From: Salinilacustrithrix flava
Lineage (GTDB): Bacteria; Actinomycetota; Acidimicrobiia; Acidimicrobiales; Salinilacustritrichaceae
Length of the DNA: 64,000 nt
Reading direction: 5' to 3'
Assembly (NCBI RefSeq): GCF_041228405.1
Contig: NZ_CP133888.1
Location: forward strand, 1,612,001-1,676,000
The notes under the pieces were generated by a model that was given only the letters and a program-made list of their open reading frames with translations, was not told the DNA's origin and searched no databases. A program made the position numbers and the translations under genes. The stretch's first letter is position 1; each line of letters opens with the position of its first letter. Of this stretch, positions 16,123 through 25,500 are shown in pieces.

Positions 16123-16143
16123 CGAACTATGGAACAGCGTTCG
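16123..16143. promoter_or_regulatory. candidate TetR operator (CGAAC-N11-GTTCG)
   Basis: CGAAC (16123-16127) and GTTCG (16139-16143) form an inverted repeat around the CATAGT promoter box of the TetR gene. Two more symmetric elements are nested: GTTCGAAC (16120-16127) and GAAC-AGC-GTTC (16132-16142). Repeated half-sites over the promoter fit autorepression. Binding by this TetR is inferred. Confidence 0.45.
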
Positions 16144-16249
16144 GGGCGTGTCAAGTGGATCCCCCTCCAAGCCGGCTCCACGAGAGCTCCACGGGGCGCG
16201 GGTGACGGTGATCGCACCAAGAAGACCAGCCCCACCCCGAGGAGCACCC

Positions 16250-17002
16250 GTGATCACCATCACCCCCACCACCGGCCCGCTGGGCTCGCCCGCCGGATCG
16301 GTCCGGCCCGACGCCCACAGCCACCACGCCGCCGACCCCGCGCTCGACGGCACCCGGGCAACCTGGCCCCTCGCCGGTGCCGTCGCCGGCGCCGCCAGCC
16401 TGGTCGCGGCGATGGCCGGCATGGCCACCATCACCGAGGAGCAGTACCTCGAAGGCGTCGGCCTCATCGACGACCTGGAGCGAGGCGGTTACTACATCTC
16501 CTTCGTCGTCGGCCTGATCGGCGTCGCCGCCCTGTTCATCGCCGCCGCCGGCTGGCGCCGCTGGGCCCAGCACCGTGCCGCCGACGACCTCGCCGCCGGC
16601 ACCATCGCCACCGCCCTGTCGGCCACGGCGACGGTGAACATCATCGGCTACTCGATGGCCGGCGCCCTGGCGCTGTACCTCGACGGCGGCTTCGACGAGG
16701 GCACGATGTCCGACGAGTCGCTGTTCGTGAACTTCGCCTACCTGGACTTCGGCACCCTGTTCGGCTGGTGGGGCGCGATGCTCGCCGCCGCCTGCGTGGC
16801 GTTCCTCGCCTTCCGGCGCCGGCTCCTGCCCCGCTGGATGGGCGTCGTCAGCCTCGTCACCATGGCGATCCCGCTCGGCTTCGCCCTGTTCACGGCGCTG
16901 CCGGGGATGCCCGGGATGATCATGCCGCTGTGGCTCGTGGCCATCAGCGTCGGCATGGTGTTCTCCCGCACCGCAGGCGCCTCGGCCGGCGTCCCGCGAT
17001 GA
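16250..17002 (+). CDS. six-helix membrane protein of unknown function
   Basis: A 250-residue protein with about six predicted membrane helices: around WPLAGAVAGAASLVAAMAG, YISFVVGLIGVAALFIAAAGW, IATALSATATVNIIGYSMAG, FGTLFGWWGAMLAAACVAF, MGVVSLVTMAIPLGFALF and MIMPLWLVAISVGMVF. An acidic extracytoplasmic loop (YLDGGFDEGTMSDESLF) lies between helices 3 and 4. The arrangement recalls DUF4386-like membrane proteins, but I cannot name the family with confidence. GTG 16250 is used because GAGGAG (16239-16244) is a strong ribosome site 5 nt away. The stop overlaps the start of the MBL gene. It is divergent from the TetR operon and could be its second target. Confidence 0.7.
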   Translation: MITITPTTGPLGSPAGSVRPDAHSHHAADPALDGTRATWPLAGAVAGAASLVAAMAGMATITEEQYLEGVGLIDDLERGGYYISFVVGLIGVAALFIAAAGWRRWAQHRAADDLAAGTIATALSATATVNIIGYSMAGALALYLDGGFDEGTMSDESLFVNFAYLDFGTLFGWWGAMLAAACVAFLAFRRRLLPRWMGVVSLVTMAIPLGFALFTALPGMPGMIMPLWLVAISVGMVFSRTAGASAGVPR

Positions 17003-17829
17003 CCCCCGGCCCGCTGCACCTGGCCGGCGACGCCTGGCTGGTCCGTGACCTCCCGACCGTGGCGCAGTCCGACGGCAGCGCCGGCCCGGCCCGGTTGCAC
17101 GCCAACGCCATGGTGCTCGCCGGCGAGGAGCCGGTGCTGGTCGACACCGGCGCCGGCGCGGACCGGCGCGGCTACTGGGCCCAGGTCGAGGCCCTCCTCG
17201 ACCCCGTCGACGTGCGCTGGATCTTCCTCAGCCACGACGACGCCGACCACCGGGGCAACCTGGGGGAGGTGCTCGACCGGTGCCCGACCGCCACGCTGGT
17301 GGCCGGGCGCCGGCTCATCCACCGGCTCACCCTCGACCGGGAGCTGCCGACCGAGCGGTGCCGCTGGGTGGCCGACGGCGACGTCTTCGACGTCGGCGAC
17401 CGACCGTTGCTGGCTGTGCGCCCCCCGGCGTACGACCTGCCCACCACCCGGGGCCTCTTCGATGCCACCACCGGCGTCTACTGGGGAGCCGACTGCTTCG
17501 GGACCCCGGTGCCGGCCGACATCGCCGACGTCGCCGACCTCGACGACGACGTGTGGGTGGAGGGCTTCACCGCCTTCCACCTGCTGCTCAGCCCCTGGAT
17601 CCGTGACGTCGATCCGATCCGGTGGCGTCAGGCCGTCGGACGGGTCGCCAGCCTCGGCGCCACCACGATCGTGAGCGCCCACGGCCCGGTGATCCGCGGC
17701 CCCCAGGTGGGCCGGGCGCTGGATCTGGCCTTCGGCCTCGCTGGGGCGTCGATGCCGGCTGCCGCCGAGCGGTTGGCCGCGGCGCTCGCCCGCCGGTTTC
17801 ACGACCCCGCGGTGGGCGGCCGGATCTAA
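16999..17829 (+). CDS. MBL-fold protein with HxDxDH metal motif
   Basis: A 276-residue metallo-beta-lactamase-fold protein. The signature is H79-D-D81-A-D83-H84, so the second His of the canonical H-x-H-x-D-H is an Asp. That resembles the iron-binding version in flavodiiron/ODP proteins (H-x-E-x-D-H) more than dizinc hydrolases. Later ligands may be in GADCFG and SAHGPV. A proposed role is an oxygen- or NO-reducing or sensor-type diiron domain, but no flavodoxin domain is fused and the function is open. Translationally coupled to the membrane protein (ATGA) and followed after 9 bp by the SARP-ATPase regulator, so a three-gene transcript is likely. Confidence 0.75.
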   Translation: MTPGPLHLAGDAWLVRDLPTVAQSDGSAGPARLHANAMVLAGEEPVLVDTGAGADRRGYWAQVEALLDPVDVRWIFLSHDDADHRGNLGEVLDRCPTATLVAGRRLIHRLTLDRELPTERCRWVADGDVFDVGDRPLLAVRPPAYDLPTTRGLFDATTGVYWGADCFGTPVPADIADVADLDDDVWVEGFTAFHLLLSPWIRDVDPIRWRQAVGRVASLGATTIVSAHGPVIRGPQVGRALDLAFGLAGASMPAAAERLAAALARRFHDPAVGGRI

Positions 17830-17835
17830 GATCCG
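17821..17835. promoter_or_regulatory. 15-bp palindrome at MBL/SARP junction
   Basis: CGGATCT-A-AGATCCG is symmetric about one central base. It covers the stop codon of the MBL gene and ends 3 nt before the GTG of the SARP-ATPase gene. With a one-base centre it cannot be an RNA hairpin loop, so a protein-binding site is the better reading. Confidence 0.3.
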
Positions 17836-17838
17836 CCG

Positions 17839-20800
17839 GTGCGGATCTCGGTGCTGGGCCCGTTGGAGGCCCGTCGCAGCGACGGCGGCGATGCGCTCCC
17901 CCTCGGGGGACTGCGCCAGCGTGCCGTCCTGGCCCGGTTGGCGGTCGCGGGTGGCGACACCGTCCCGGTCGAGCGGATGGTGGACGACCTCTGGGACGGG
18001 GAGCCACCGCCCTCGGCGGTCAACACCCTGCAGAGCTACGTGTCCAACCTGCGGCGGGAGCTGCGAACCGGCGACGACGTCATCGTCGAGCGGTCGGGTC
18101 CGGGCTACCGGCTGTCGCCCGCAGTCGAGCTGGTGTCCGGGCGCTTCGAGCAGCTGGTGGCTTCGGCGGCCGAGGCGCCCCTGGGCGAGCGGGTCGCCCT
18201 CCTCGACCAGGCCCTCGGGCTGTGGCGGGGACCGGCGCTGGTGGAGCTGGCCGACCAGTCCTGGGCCGAGGCCGAAGCGGCCCGGCTCGACGAGCTGCGG
18301 CTGTCGGCCATCGAGGCCCGCTACCAGGCGCTGCTCGACACCGGCCAGCACCAGCGGGTGGTCGGGGACCTCGAGCGGGCGGTGGCCGACCACCCGCTGC
18401 GGGAGGGCCTCACCGCCCAGCTCGTCCTCGCCCTGTACCGGTCGGGGCGCCAGGCCGATGCGCTGCGGGCCTACGAGCGCACCCGCGCCATGCTCGCCGA
18501 GGAGCTCGGCCTCGACCCCATGCCCGAGCTCGTCGCCCTGGCCGACCGGGTGCTGGTCCAGGACCCCGAGCTGGCGGCGCCGCCGGCCGAGCCCGCCGCT
18601 GCGCCACCCGCACCGACGGCACCGGCCCGACCGGCGCCGGACCTCGCGTCGGTGATCGCCGCACCGCTGCCCCGGGCCGCGACCGTCGGCCACGGGCGCG
18701 AGCTGATCGGCCGTGGTGAGGAGCTCGCCCGGCTCGACGACGCCCTCGGGGCGCTGCGGGACGGCGACGCGCGGGTCGTGCTCATCGAGGGCGAGGCCGG
18801 CGTCGGCAAGACCTCGCTCGTGTCGGCCGCGGTGGGCGACGTGCACGCCGTGGGCGGGATCGTGCTGTGGGGTCGGTGCTCGGCCGAGCACCTCGTCGCC
18901 TACCAGCCCGTGCTCGATGCCGTGCGGGCCTTCGAGCGCAGCCTCGACCGAGACGTCGCCGCCGCGCTCGGCGAGCGCCATCCGGTGCTCGGCCACCTCC
19001 TCGGCCGGACCGACGCCCCGATCAGCGAGCGTGACCCCTACGAGCTCTACGAGTCCGTCGCCGCGCTGCTGCGCGACCTGGCCTCGGCGCGTCCGCTCGT
19101 CCTCGTGGTCGACGACCTCCACTGGGCCGATCGGTCGTCCCTCGCGCTGCTCGCCCACCTCGTCACCCAGGGCCGCGTCCCGGGCCTCGGGCTGGTCGGC
19201 ACCGTCCGCCGGCCGGCGGGTCGGTCGACGGTCGACCTCGACCGGTTCGTCGCCGACCTCCGCCGGGCCGGCTCCACCGACGTCCTCGACCTGCCCGGCA
19301 TCGATGCGTCGTCGGTCGCCGAGCTGCTCGACCGCTGCGGGCGACCCGTGGATGCCGCCGTCGCGGACGCGGTCCACGCCCGCACCGGGGGCAACCCGCT
19401 GTTCGTGGAGGCGCTCTCGACCCAGGCCGACGACCTGACCGCCACCGACCCCCGCCAGCTGCCCCACACGGTGCGCGAGACCCTGGACCTGCGGGCCGCA
19501 TCCCTCGACGCCGACGACCTGCACGTCCTCGTCACGGCCGCCGCCGTCGGCGACCCCGTCGACCTGCACGTGCTCGCCGAGGTCTGCGAGTGCGGGATGG
19601 ACCGCGTCCTGGACGTGGTCGACATCGGCGTCGCCGCCGGGCTCCTCGTGGAGGACCCCGAGGTGGTCGGGCGGGTGTCGTTCACCCACGCGCTGGCCCG
19701 CGACGCGCTGATCGCCCGGTCGACGCGGAACCGGGAGGCGCAGCTGCACCTGCGGATCGCCGACGTCCTCGCCGCACGCCCCGAGCCGGTGGCCGATGCC
19801 GTGCTGGCCCAGCACCTGCGGGCCGCCGGCGCCCTGTGCCCGGCCGAGCGGGCCGCCGCCGCGTCGGTCGCCGCCGCGCGTGAGGCGCACGACCTGCTCG
19901 CACCCGACGAGGCGCGCACGTGGGCCGGCCGGGCGCTCGCGCAGCTCGACGCCTCCCCCGCCCCGGTGGGGGGAGCCGACGACCTCCGCTGGACGGCGAG
20001 GCTGATCATCTCGCAGGCCTGCCGCCACCTCGGCGACCGGGACGAGGCCGCCGAGGTCGGCGCGGCGCTGCTGGAGCAGGCCCGCCAGTCTGGAGATCCC
20101 CAGCGGATCACCGTCGCCGCCGAGGAGGCCGTGCTCGGGACGGCGAACATCGGCTTCAGCTTCGGCTTCGTCGACGAGGAGCTGCTCGCCCTCCTCGACG
20201 ACGCCCTGACCTCCATCCGGTCGGGGGGCGAGGACCACCCGGCGGAGGAGGCGACCCTGCTGGCCTGGTCGTCGATCGCGCTGGCGGGCGGCCCGCCGAC
20301 GGTGCGCCAGCGCGACCTGGCGGCCCGAGCCGCGAAGGCGGCCGAAGCCAGCTCGGGCTGCCCCGACGTGCGCGCCATCAGCGCGCTGGCCCTGCGGTTG
20401 GCGCAGCCCGGCCCGGGTGCGGTGGAGGACCGCCTGGCCCTCCACGACGAGATGCTCGTCGACGCCGTCGCCGCCAGGTGGACGGACCTCGAGGTGCTCG
20501 CCCACGTCCTGGGTGTGACCGACCTGCTCGAAGCGGGCCGCGTCGGCGAGTCGCGTGACCTGCTCGAGGTGCTGCGCGAGCGCCTCAGCCCGCACCACCG
20601 GCCGGGCTTCGACACCTACCTCCACTTCATCGACGCCTGCTTCGCGCTGCTCGACGGCGAGGTGGATCGGGCCGAGGAGCTGAGCAACCGGGGCCTGGTC
20701 GACGGCGAGCGTGCCCACGGCACCAACGCCACGCAGGCCTGGGCCGCCCAGCAGTTCATGGTCGGCTGGGAGCGCGGCCAGCTCGCCGGGTTCGTGGACG

Positions 20801-21333
20801 TCACCGCGTCGATGGTGGCGGACTTCCCCGACGTCGCCTCGTGGCGCCCGGCGCACGCCGCGGCCCTGATCGCCGCGGGCGATCCGGAGCGGGGGCTCGA
20901 GGTGGTGCGCCCGCTGGTCGAGGCGGACCGGTTGCTCGTCCCGCCCGACCTGCTCTGGTCGACATCGCTGGCGATGCTGGGTGACGTGGTCTGGGTGGTG
21001 GACGACCCCCACCTCGGACGGGTCGTGGCCGACGCGCTCGAGCCGGTGCAGCACCGCGTCGCCGTCACGGCGATGGGTGCGCTGTCCCTCGGCCACCTGG
21101 TCCGCCAACGGGGGCTGGCCCTCGCCGCAGCCGGCGACCTGGCCGGCGCCGACGCCGCGCTCGCCCTCGCCGTCGAGCGGGCCGACGCCTGCGGGTTCCG
21201 CCCGTGGGCCGCCCGCGCCCGCGCCGAGCGGGCGACGGTGCTGGAGCGGCAGGGCCTCGACGGGACGGCGCTGCGAGCCGAGGCCACCGCCGCGGCCCGG
21301 GCCCTCGGGACCGCGCTCACCCTGACCGGCTGA
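17839..21333 (+). CDS. SARP/AfsR-type giant ATPase regulator
   Basis: A 1164-residue regulator in four parts. An OmpR-like winged helix (1-95; PVERMVDDLWDGEPPPSAVN) leads into a BTAD tetratricopeptide domain (about 100-245). A Pro/Ala-rich linker follows, then a STAND/AAA-type ATPase (Walker A GEAGVGKTS 318-326; Walker B LVLVVDDLHWAD). A long helical TPR-like C-terminus completes it. The layout is that of AfsR/EmbR-like activators and AcyC-type ATPase regulators, which turn on secondary metabolism or stress genes in response to an unknown signal. It is probably co-transcribed with the upstream MBL and membrane-protein genes. No biosynthetic cluster is nearby, so the target is open. Confidence 0.87.
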   Translation: MRISVLGPLEARRSDGGDALPLGGLRQRAVLARLAVAGGDTVPVERMVDDLWDGEPPPSAVNTLQSYVSNLRRELRTGDDVIVERSGPGYRLSPAVELVSGRFEQLVASAAEAPLGERVALLDQALGLWRGPALVELADQSWAEAEAARLDELRLSAIEARYQALLDTGQHQRVVGDLERAVADHPLREGLTAQLVLALYRSGRQADALRAYERTRAMLAEELGLDPMPELVALADRVLVQDPELAAPPAEPAAAPPAPTAPARPAPDLASVIAAPLPRAATVGHGRELIGRGEELARLDDALGALRDGDARVVLIEGEAGVGKTSLVSAAVGDVHAVGGIVLWGRCSAEHLVAYQPVLDAVRAFERSLDRDVAAALGERHPVLGHLLGRTDAPISERDPYELYESVAALLRDLASARPLVLVVDDLHWADRSSLALLAHLVTQGRVPGLGLVGTVRRPAGRSTVDLDRFVADLRRAGSTDVLDLPGIDASSVAELLDRCGRPVDAAVADAVHARTGGNPLFVEALSTQADDLTATDPRQLPHTVRETLDLRAASLDADDLHVLVTAAAVGDPVDLHVLAEVCECGMDRVLDVVDIGVAAGLLVEDPEVVGRVSFTHALARDALIARSTRNREAQLHLRIADVLAARPEPVADAVLAQHLRAAGALCPAERAAAASVAAAREAHDLLAPDEARTWAGRALAQLDASPAPVGGADDLRWTARLIISQACRHLGDRDEAAEVGAALLEQARQSGDPQRITVAAEEAVLGTANIGFSFGFVDEELLALLDDALTSIRSGGEDHPAEEATLLAWSSIALAGGPPTVRQRDLAARAAKAAEASSGCPDVRAISALALRLAQPGPGAVEDRLALHDEMLVDAVAARWTDLEVLAHVLGVTDLLEAGRVGESRDLLEVLRERLSPHHRPGFDTYLHFIDACFALLDGEVDRAEELSNRGLVDGERAHGTNATQAWAAQQFMVGWERGQLAGFVDVTASMVADFPDVASWRPAHAAALIAAGDPERGLEVVRPLVEADRLLVPPDLLWSTSLAMLGDVVWVVDDPHLGRVVADALEPVQHRVAVTAMGALSLGHLVRQRGLALAAAGDLAGADAALALAVERADACGFRPWAARARAERATVLERQGLDGTALRAEATAAARALGTALTLTG

Positions 21334-21353
21334 GGCCAGGACGGGCCGGTCAG
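21322..21353. terminator. shared convergent hairpin (SARP regulator / hsp20)
   Basis: CTGACCGGC (21322-21330) pairs with GCCGGTCAG (21345-21353), giving 9 bp with a 14-nt loop. Both stop codons lie in or next to the stem. There is no U-tract, so it is probably an inefficient or Rho-aided bidirectional terminator. Confidence 0.45.
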
Positions 21354-21739
21354 CTGATCTCGGCGCCCTCGGGCTGGGCCCGCATCTCGCCCACGTCGGC
21401 CCCCTTCAGCATGCGGATCACGAGCTGGCCGTTGGTGAGGGTGGCCTCGATGCCGGCGCCGTAGCCCTCGGGCACCTCCAGCTCGCGCTCGTAGCCACCG
21501 AAGTCCCACTCGTCGAGCAGATACTCGCGCGGCGCGGCGCTGCGCAGGTGGGCCCAGAACCGCAGGTGCGTGCCGCGCTTCTCGATGTGGACGTCGCTGC
21601 GCTGCACCGCGCACATCGGCGCGACGACGACGAGCGCCTCGGGCGCCTCGTACATCCGCACCGGCACCCGCTGGGGCGTCATGGTGTCCTCGGTGGCGAC
21701 GGTCGCGTCCACGACCTCGTGGTGATCGGGGCGGGTCAT
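21350..21739 (-). CDS. Hsp20/alpha-crystallin-like small heat-shock protein
   Basis: A 129-residue protein with an alpha-crystallin-like beta-sandwich. The block from VRMYEAPEALVVVAPMCAVQ through VHIEKRGTHLRFWAHL resembles strands 2-5, and LEVPEGYGAGIEATLTNGQLVIRMLK matches the L-P-x-x-[VI]-x-x-x-x-[IA]-x-A-x-x-x-N-G-V-L-x-[IV] pattern of Hsp20. It is shorter than most and has an acidic rather than I-x-I end, so oligomerisation may differ. A TACGGT box (complement of 21746-21751) is 6 nt from the ATG. An ATP-independent holdase role is the family expectation. Confidence 0.78.
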   Translation of the reverse strand: MTRPDHHEVVDATVATEDTMTPQRVPVRMYEAPEALVVVAPMCAVQRSDVHIEKRGTHLRFWAHLRSAAPREYLLDEWDFGGYERELEVPEGYGAGIEATLTNGQLVIRMLKGADVGEMRAQPEGAEIS

Positions 21740-21797
21740 GGGTCGACCGTACGCCGCGGGGAAGGGCCGGGGAAGGTGGCTCCTCGACGATGCCGAC

Positions 21798-22515
21798 ATG
21801 CACGACGCCACCGCACTGCTCGATGCCCCACCCGCCGGCGCCCGGATCGTCGCCCGCGGGCTCACCACCGTCCACCGGAACGGGACCGTCGCCCTCGACG
21901 GCGTGGACGTCTCGATCGACCCCGGCTCGGTCACGGCCGTGATCGGCCCGAGCGGGGCCGGCAAGACGACCCTGCGCGCCGCGCTGGCCGGGATGGCGCC
22001 CGCCCGGTCCGGGTCGGTGTCGATCGACGCCGCGGTCGACCGGGTCGTTCGCCCCCGGCGCCGATCCCACGGCGGCGACCCAGATCGCCTACTGGCTGGC
22101 CTTCGCCGGGTTCTTCTTCGGGCTCACGTTCGGGCTGCTCCAGGTGTGCACGGAGGTGGCGGTCCTGCGCCGGGAGCGCCACGCCGGCGTGCGCGTCGGC
22201 GCCTACCTGCTCGCCAAGGTCGCGGTCCTCGGACCGGTGCTGCTGGTGGTGGACGCGGCCATGGTCGCCGCCCTGCACCTCACCGACCGGATCCCGGACC
22301 TGAGCCTGGGCGAACACGTCGCCCTGCAGGTCACCATGGCGCTCAACGCCGGTGCCGCCCTCTGCCTCGGCCTGGCCGCGTCAGCGGCGGTGACGACGAC
22401 AGCGCAAGCCGCCCTGGCCCTGCCGATGCTGTGCTTCCCGGCGGTGCTCTTCGCCGGCGTCACCGTGGTGCTCGGCGCCCTGGCCCACGTCAGCGTCCGG
22501 CGCCGGTCGGCGTAG
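21798..22515 (+). pseudogene. remnant of ABCG-type (FHA/Rv1747-like) transporter, internal deletion
   Basis: The first 75 or so codons read as the beginning of an ABCG-like nucleotide-binding domain (VARGLTTVHRNGTVALDGV, Walker A GPSGAGKTT). Sense is lost after GSVSID near 22030. In the +1 frame from about 22040 an unmistakable C-terminal half of an ABC-2 permease starts (FAPGADPTAATQIAYWLAFA, then FRRER-like VLRRERHAGVRVGAYLLAKV) and runs to the stop at 22515. The rest of the ATPase and the first permease helices, perhaps 300-350 residues, are missing. Mycobacterial Rv1747-like exporters have the same order of domains. The total length is 3n+1, so no full product can be made. Alternative: an assembly error. 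Confidence 0.72.
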
Positions 22516-22524
22516 GCGTCGACC

Positions 22525-25500
22525 TCACCCGAGCGGGACGGCTGCGCCGGACGCGTCCGGCGCGTGCTCGCACCGGGCGGTGTCGAGCGGCTGACCGGCG
22601 ACCTCGAAGAGGTCCCGGGCCTCGGACATGAGCGCCACCGCCTCCTCCTGATCGCCGGCTGCCGCAGCGCGGTGGGCCCGGGCCTCCACGATCGCGGCTC
22701 GCCAGGAGGTGCCCTCCCAGAGCGCACCCGACTGCTCGGCGATGGCGAGGTAGAGGTCGGCCCGGTCCAGGTCACCCGCCTGCGCGCTGGCCGTGGCGGC
22801 CGGCACGGCCAGCATCACCGCGCAGAACGGGCACAGGTCCTCGGTGCCGAGCGTCGCCTCGGCTCGCTCGATGACGGCCAGGGCCGCGTCGGGACCGTCC
22901 GCCGCCAGCATCATCGTCCCGTAGATGCGCTGGAGGAGGTGGAGCGAGATCGTGCTCCACCGGGCGAGGGGCAGCGCCCGCTGCAGCAGGGTCCGGGCCG
23001 CGGCCCGGTTCCCCTCGGCCAGCTCGACCTCGGCCAGGCGCTGCAGGCTGTGGGCCTCCCCCGACCGGGCACCGATCTCCCGGTGCAGCGCCATCGACTC
23101 CTCGAGCTCGCGGCGGGCCCGGGACAGGTCGCCGGCGAGCAGCGCGGCCTCGCCGGCCAGCGCGGAGGCGAACGCCACGGCCCGCAGGGCGCCGGAGCGA
23201 AGCGCGGTGGCGTGGAGCCGCTCGGCGAGCTGCAGCACGTCCTCGTACGGGGTGGGCCCGTAGAGCAGGTACTCGGCCGGGCACAGGTAGCTGTCGAAGA
23301 TGGCGAGGGCGATCTCGGGGTCCTGCACGGTCCGGACCAGCTCGGTGCGCATGCGGTCGAACCACTCGCCCCGGTGGTGGGCGAGCAGGCCCTCGAGCGC
23401 GATCAGGTCCAGCACCTGCCAGGTCTGGTCGCCGCTCAGGATGCGGGTGCGCGCCTGCTGCGTGAGGTCCCAGGCCCCGGCGTGGTCGCCGGCGAAGTAG
23501 GCGACGTTGGCCCGGGCGAGGAGCACGTCGGGGTCGGTCGGGCCGCCGTCGGGGACGAGCCCGTCGATGGCGGCGACGGCGGTGTCGATGTCGCCGGCGA
23601 CCGTGGCGGCCCGGGCGAGGCGGGCGCGCAGCAACCGGGCCTGGTCACCGGAGGCGAGTGGCAGCGCCTGGCGGTATGCGGCCGGGGCGGTGGGGTCGCC
23701 CAGGGCGAAGAGCAGGTCGGCGCGCAGGGCCAGGGCCTGGGCCCGGTGCTCCCCGCCGGCGTGGTCCTGGATGCGCCCGACGAGCGCGTAGGCGTCGCGG
23801 TACGCGCCGACGGCGGCCGCCCGGTCAGCGGCGGCGAGGAGGTGGGGCACCGCCGCCTCGTGGTCGCCGCCCTCGAGGAGGTGGTGGCCGACCCGGGCCG
23901 GCGACGCGCCGAGGTCGGCGAGCCGCTCGGCGGTGAGGCGGTGGATCTCCAGCCGCCGGTGCGGCGGCAGGCCGGCGAGCAGGGCCTCGCGCACGAGGCT
24001 GTGCCGGAACCGGTAGCGCGCGCCGGTGTGCTCGAGGATCCGGGCGGCGAGCGCCCGGTCGAGGTGGGTGAACGCCTCGTCGTCGGGCAGGTCGGTGACG
24101 GCGACGAACTCGTCGGTGTCGAACGACGACCCGAGCAGGGCGGCTCGCTCGAGCACCTGCTCGTCGTCGGGGTCGAGGGCGCGCAGGATCGCCTCGCCCA
24201 CCGAGTCGACCGGCGCCGCGCCGGCGGCCGCCTGGCGGGCCAGCTCGACGAGCGCGAACGGGGAGCCGTCGGCGACGGCGATGACGCGGGCGGCGGCCTC
24301 GTCGTCCAGGCCGGGAGCGGCGGTGGAGACGAGCTGGCGGGCCCGCTCCTCGTCGAGCCGGTCGAGCTGGACGTCGGTCGCGGCACCACGTCCGACGAGG
24401 CTGGACTGCACCGACAGCAGCGGGCCCGCTGCGGCCCCCTCCCGGGCCGCGAGCACGAGCAGCACCGGCTCGTCCGTCAGCCCGCGTGCGAGGTAGTGGA
24501 GCAGGCGGGTGCTGGCCTCGTCCGCATCGTGGAGGTCGTCGAGCACGAGCACCACGCACTGCTCGCGACCGGCCAGGCGGAGCAGCTCGGCGGCCGCCAC
24601 GAACAGGCGCTGGTGGCCACCCTCCCCCGACCAGTGCAGCTCGGAGCCGAGCAGCGCCCGGTCCAGCTCGGCGCGGTAGGCGGGATCGAGGTCGTCGAGC
24701 AGGGAGCGGTCGGCCCGGCACAGCTCGCCCAGCGCCTCGAGCACCGGCGCGTACGGCCACGATCCCTCGACCCGCGCCGCCGCACCCCGCCCGACCAGGC
24801 ACCCGCGCTCGCCGGCGTGGCGGGCCACGGCGTCGAGCAGCGCGGTCTTGCCGGCGCCGACGGGCCCGCGCACGAAGGCGGTGCGGCCCCGGCCCTGCTC
24901 GGCGTCCTCCAGCAGCGCGACCAGCGAGGCGAGCGCACCCTCCCGCCCCACGAGCTCGAGGGCGCGGTCCGCCGGCGCACCCGCGGTCACCGAGCCCAGC
25001 TCGAGGAGCTGGTCGCGCAGCGCGGACGCCTCCGGCCCCGGGGTGCACCCGAGCTCGGTGGACAGCGCCCGCTCGAGCCGCTCGTACTGGCGCATCGCCC
25101 CGTGCACGTCGCCCCGCTCCCGCAGCGACCGGATGAGCGCCAGGTGGGCGGCCTCGTCGGTGGGGTCGACGGCGATGAGGTGCTCCCACCGTCCGAGCCG
25201 TCGCAGCAGGTCGGCGCGCAGCGCCGCCAGCCGCTCCCGAGGCGCGAGGAGCCACTCCTCGTAGGGGTCGTCCGGCAGCAGCTCGCCCGGGTGTGCGTCG
25301 AGGGCCGCGGCCATCTCGAGCTGGTCGTCGCGGCGGAGCGCGACGACGGCGGCCTCCTCGAATGCCACGGCATCGACGACGACGTCGTCGTGGGGCAGCA
25401 GCGTGAGCACGTCGCCGACCGTGACGAGGGCGTCGTTGTCGCCCAGCGCCCGGCGGGCGTAGTACGTGGCCTTGTGCAGCTTCGGTGCCACCGCGTCGGG

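Noticed and set aside
16738..21108. Very long leftward open frame across the MBL and SARP genes (1456 codons)
   Set aside because: Amino-acid composition is Gly/Arg/Pro/His-rich with no domain; it mirrors the codon bias of the real rightward genes.
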